Shown: positions 63,805 through 64,000 of the stretch, piece after piece
Layout of the letters: each line of letters opens with the position of its first letter
How positions within the stretch are numbered: position 1 is the stretch's first letter
Assembly: GCA_963798655.1 (NCBI GenBank)
Contig: CAWCUH010000023.1
Coordinates: 94,795 to 158,794 of the forward strand
Direction: 5' to 3'
Length of the DNA stretch: 64,000 nucleotides
Source: CAVSMC01 sp963798655
Lineage (GTDB): Bacteria > Pseudomonadota > Gammaproteobacteria > Burkholderiales > Casimicrobiaceae
Position numbers and translations under genes: made by a program
Notes under the pieces: model-generated
Database searches by the model: none
Told to the model about the DNA's origin: nothing
Seen by the model: only the letters and a program-made list of their open reading frames with translations

Positions 63805-64000
63805 GTGGCGGGACGTTACAGTTGGCGGGATTGCCGGTTCAATGCGGAATGCGCTCGTTGGCGGCCCTTTCGGATCAAACCTTGTCTCAGGCGATTACGT
63901 GTCATTTGGCGTCCCCGTAATTCGAGGCCAGAACCTTGGCGCGCGATGGATAGCAGGCGAGTTCGCGTTTGTTTCAGATGCCAAGGCAAAATCCCTCGAA
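63794..64000 (+). CDS. hsdS: Type I restriction specificity subunit, 5' end only
   Basis: The first 69 codons of HsdS, open to the window edge. It overlaps the hsdM end by 11 bp. It begins MAGEWRDVTVGGIAGSMRNA, continues GGPFGSNLVSGDYVSFGVPV and IRGQNLGARWIAGEFAFVS, the typical first target-recognition domain (GPFGSNL, GVPVIRGQN). HsdS selects the DNA sequence methylated and restricted. Its codon use is clearly less GC-biased than hsdM. No frame disruption is seen in this part. hsdR is not in the window. Confidence 0.9.

Overview
The window is GC-rich chromosomal DNA from a betaproteobacterium, most likely Burkholderiales or a near relative. The indicators are a Bug-type tripartite-tricarboxylate-transporter binding protein, a DUF3579 protein, the rpsT/murJ/fur/bamE/dapB/carAB/greA order, a formate_TAT-type formate dehydrogenase cluster, and GGGGACAGACCACG-type intergenic palindromes. 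No 16S rRNA is present, so the genus cannot be named.

Layout. 1-8.8 kb: a TPR protein cut by the window edge, argG, a Bug binding protein, a VOC protein and argF (all minus), a nitronate monooxygenase (plus), a TPR-GGDEF cyclase (minus), a DUF3579 protein, and rpsT with its terminator. 9-18.2 kb: murJ, fur divergent from bamE, dapB, carA, carB and greA; carAB and greA carry unusual leader or intergenic repeats. 18.4-23.4 kb: an archaic spore-coat-U type chaperone-usher pilus operon (subunit, chaperone, usher, frameshifted minor subunit) facing a pilus-like protein that carries an MshEN-type cyclic-di-GMP-binding motif pair. 23.4-34.6 kb: yhbY divergent from rlmE-ftsH, folP-glmM, relA, hdeD, and an nfeD-slipin pair.

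34.7-44.2 kb (minus): arylamine N-acetyltransferase, chromate resistance (chrB-like/chrA), a phospholipase-D lipoprotein, then moeA, mobA, a GFA protein, fdhD, a small heme-copper-oxidase-like membrane protein and moaA. Divergent from these, 44.3-54.5 kb (plus) holds a respiratory formate dehydrogenase cluster: DUF3305, DUF3306, a multi-cluster ferredoxin, a TorD-type chaperone, a formate_TAT peptide, then catalytic, FeS and cytochrome b subunits with two small exported proteins. A shortened IS630-family element sits at the end of the formate_TAT gene and splits the operon. The two arms fit one job: molybdenum cofactor synthesis and sulfuration on one strand, enzyme and maturation factors on the other.

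54.7-64 kb: tRNA-Ser(CGA) followed by an accessory region that looks like an integrated element: a promoter with a dyad in a 19-bp spacer, a strongly structured leader, an AlpA-type regulator, a TOPRIM-helicase replication protein, several unknown genes, an XRE regulator, and a type I restriction-modification locus whose hsdM is broken by at least nine small indels. hsdS runs off the window. No integrase or second att site is visible inside the window.
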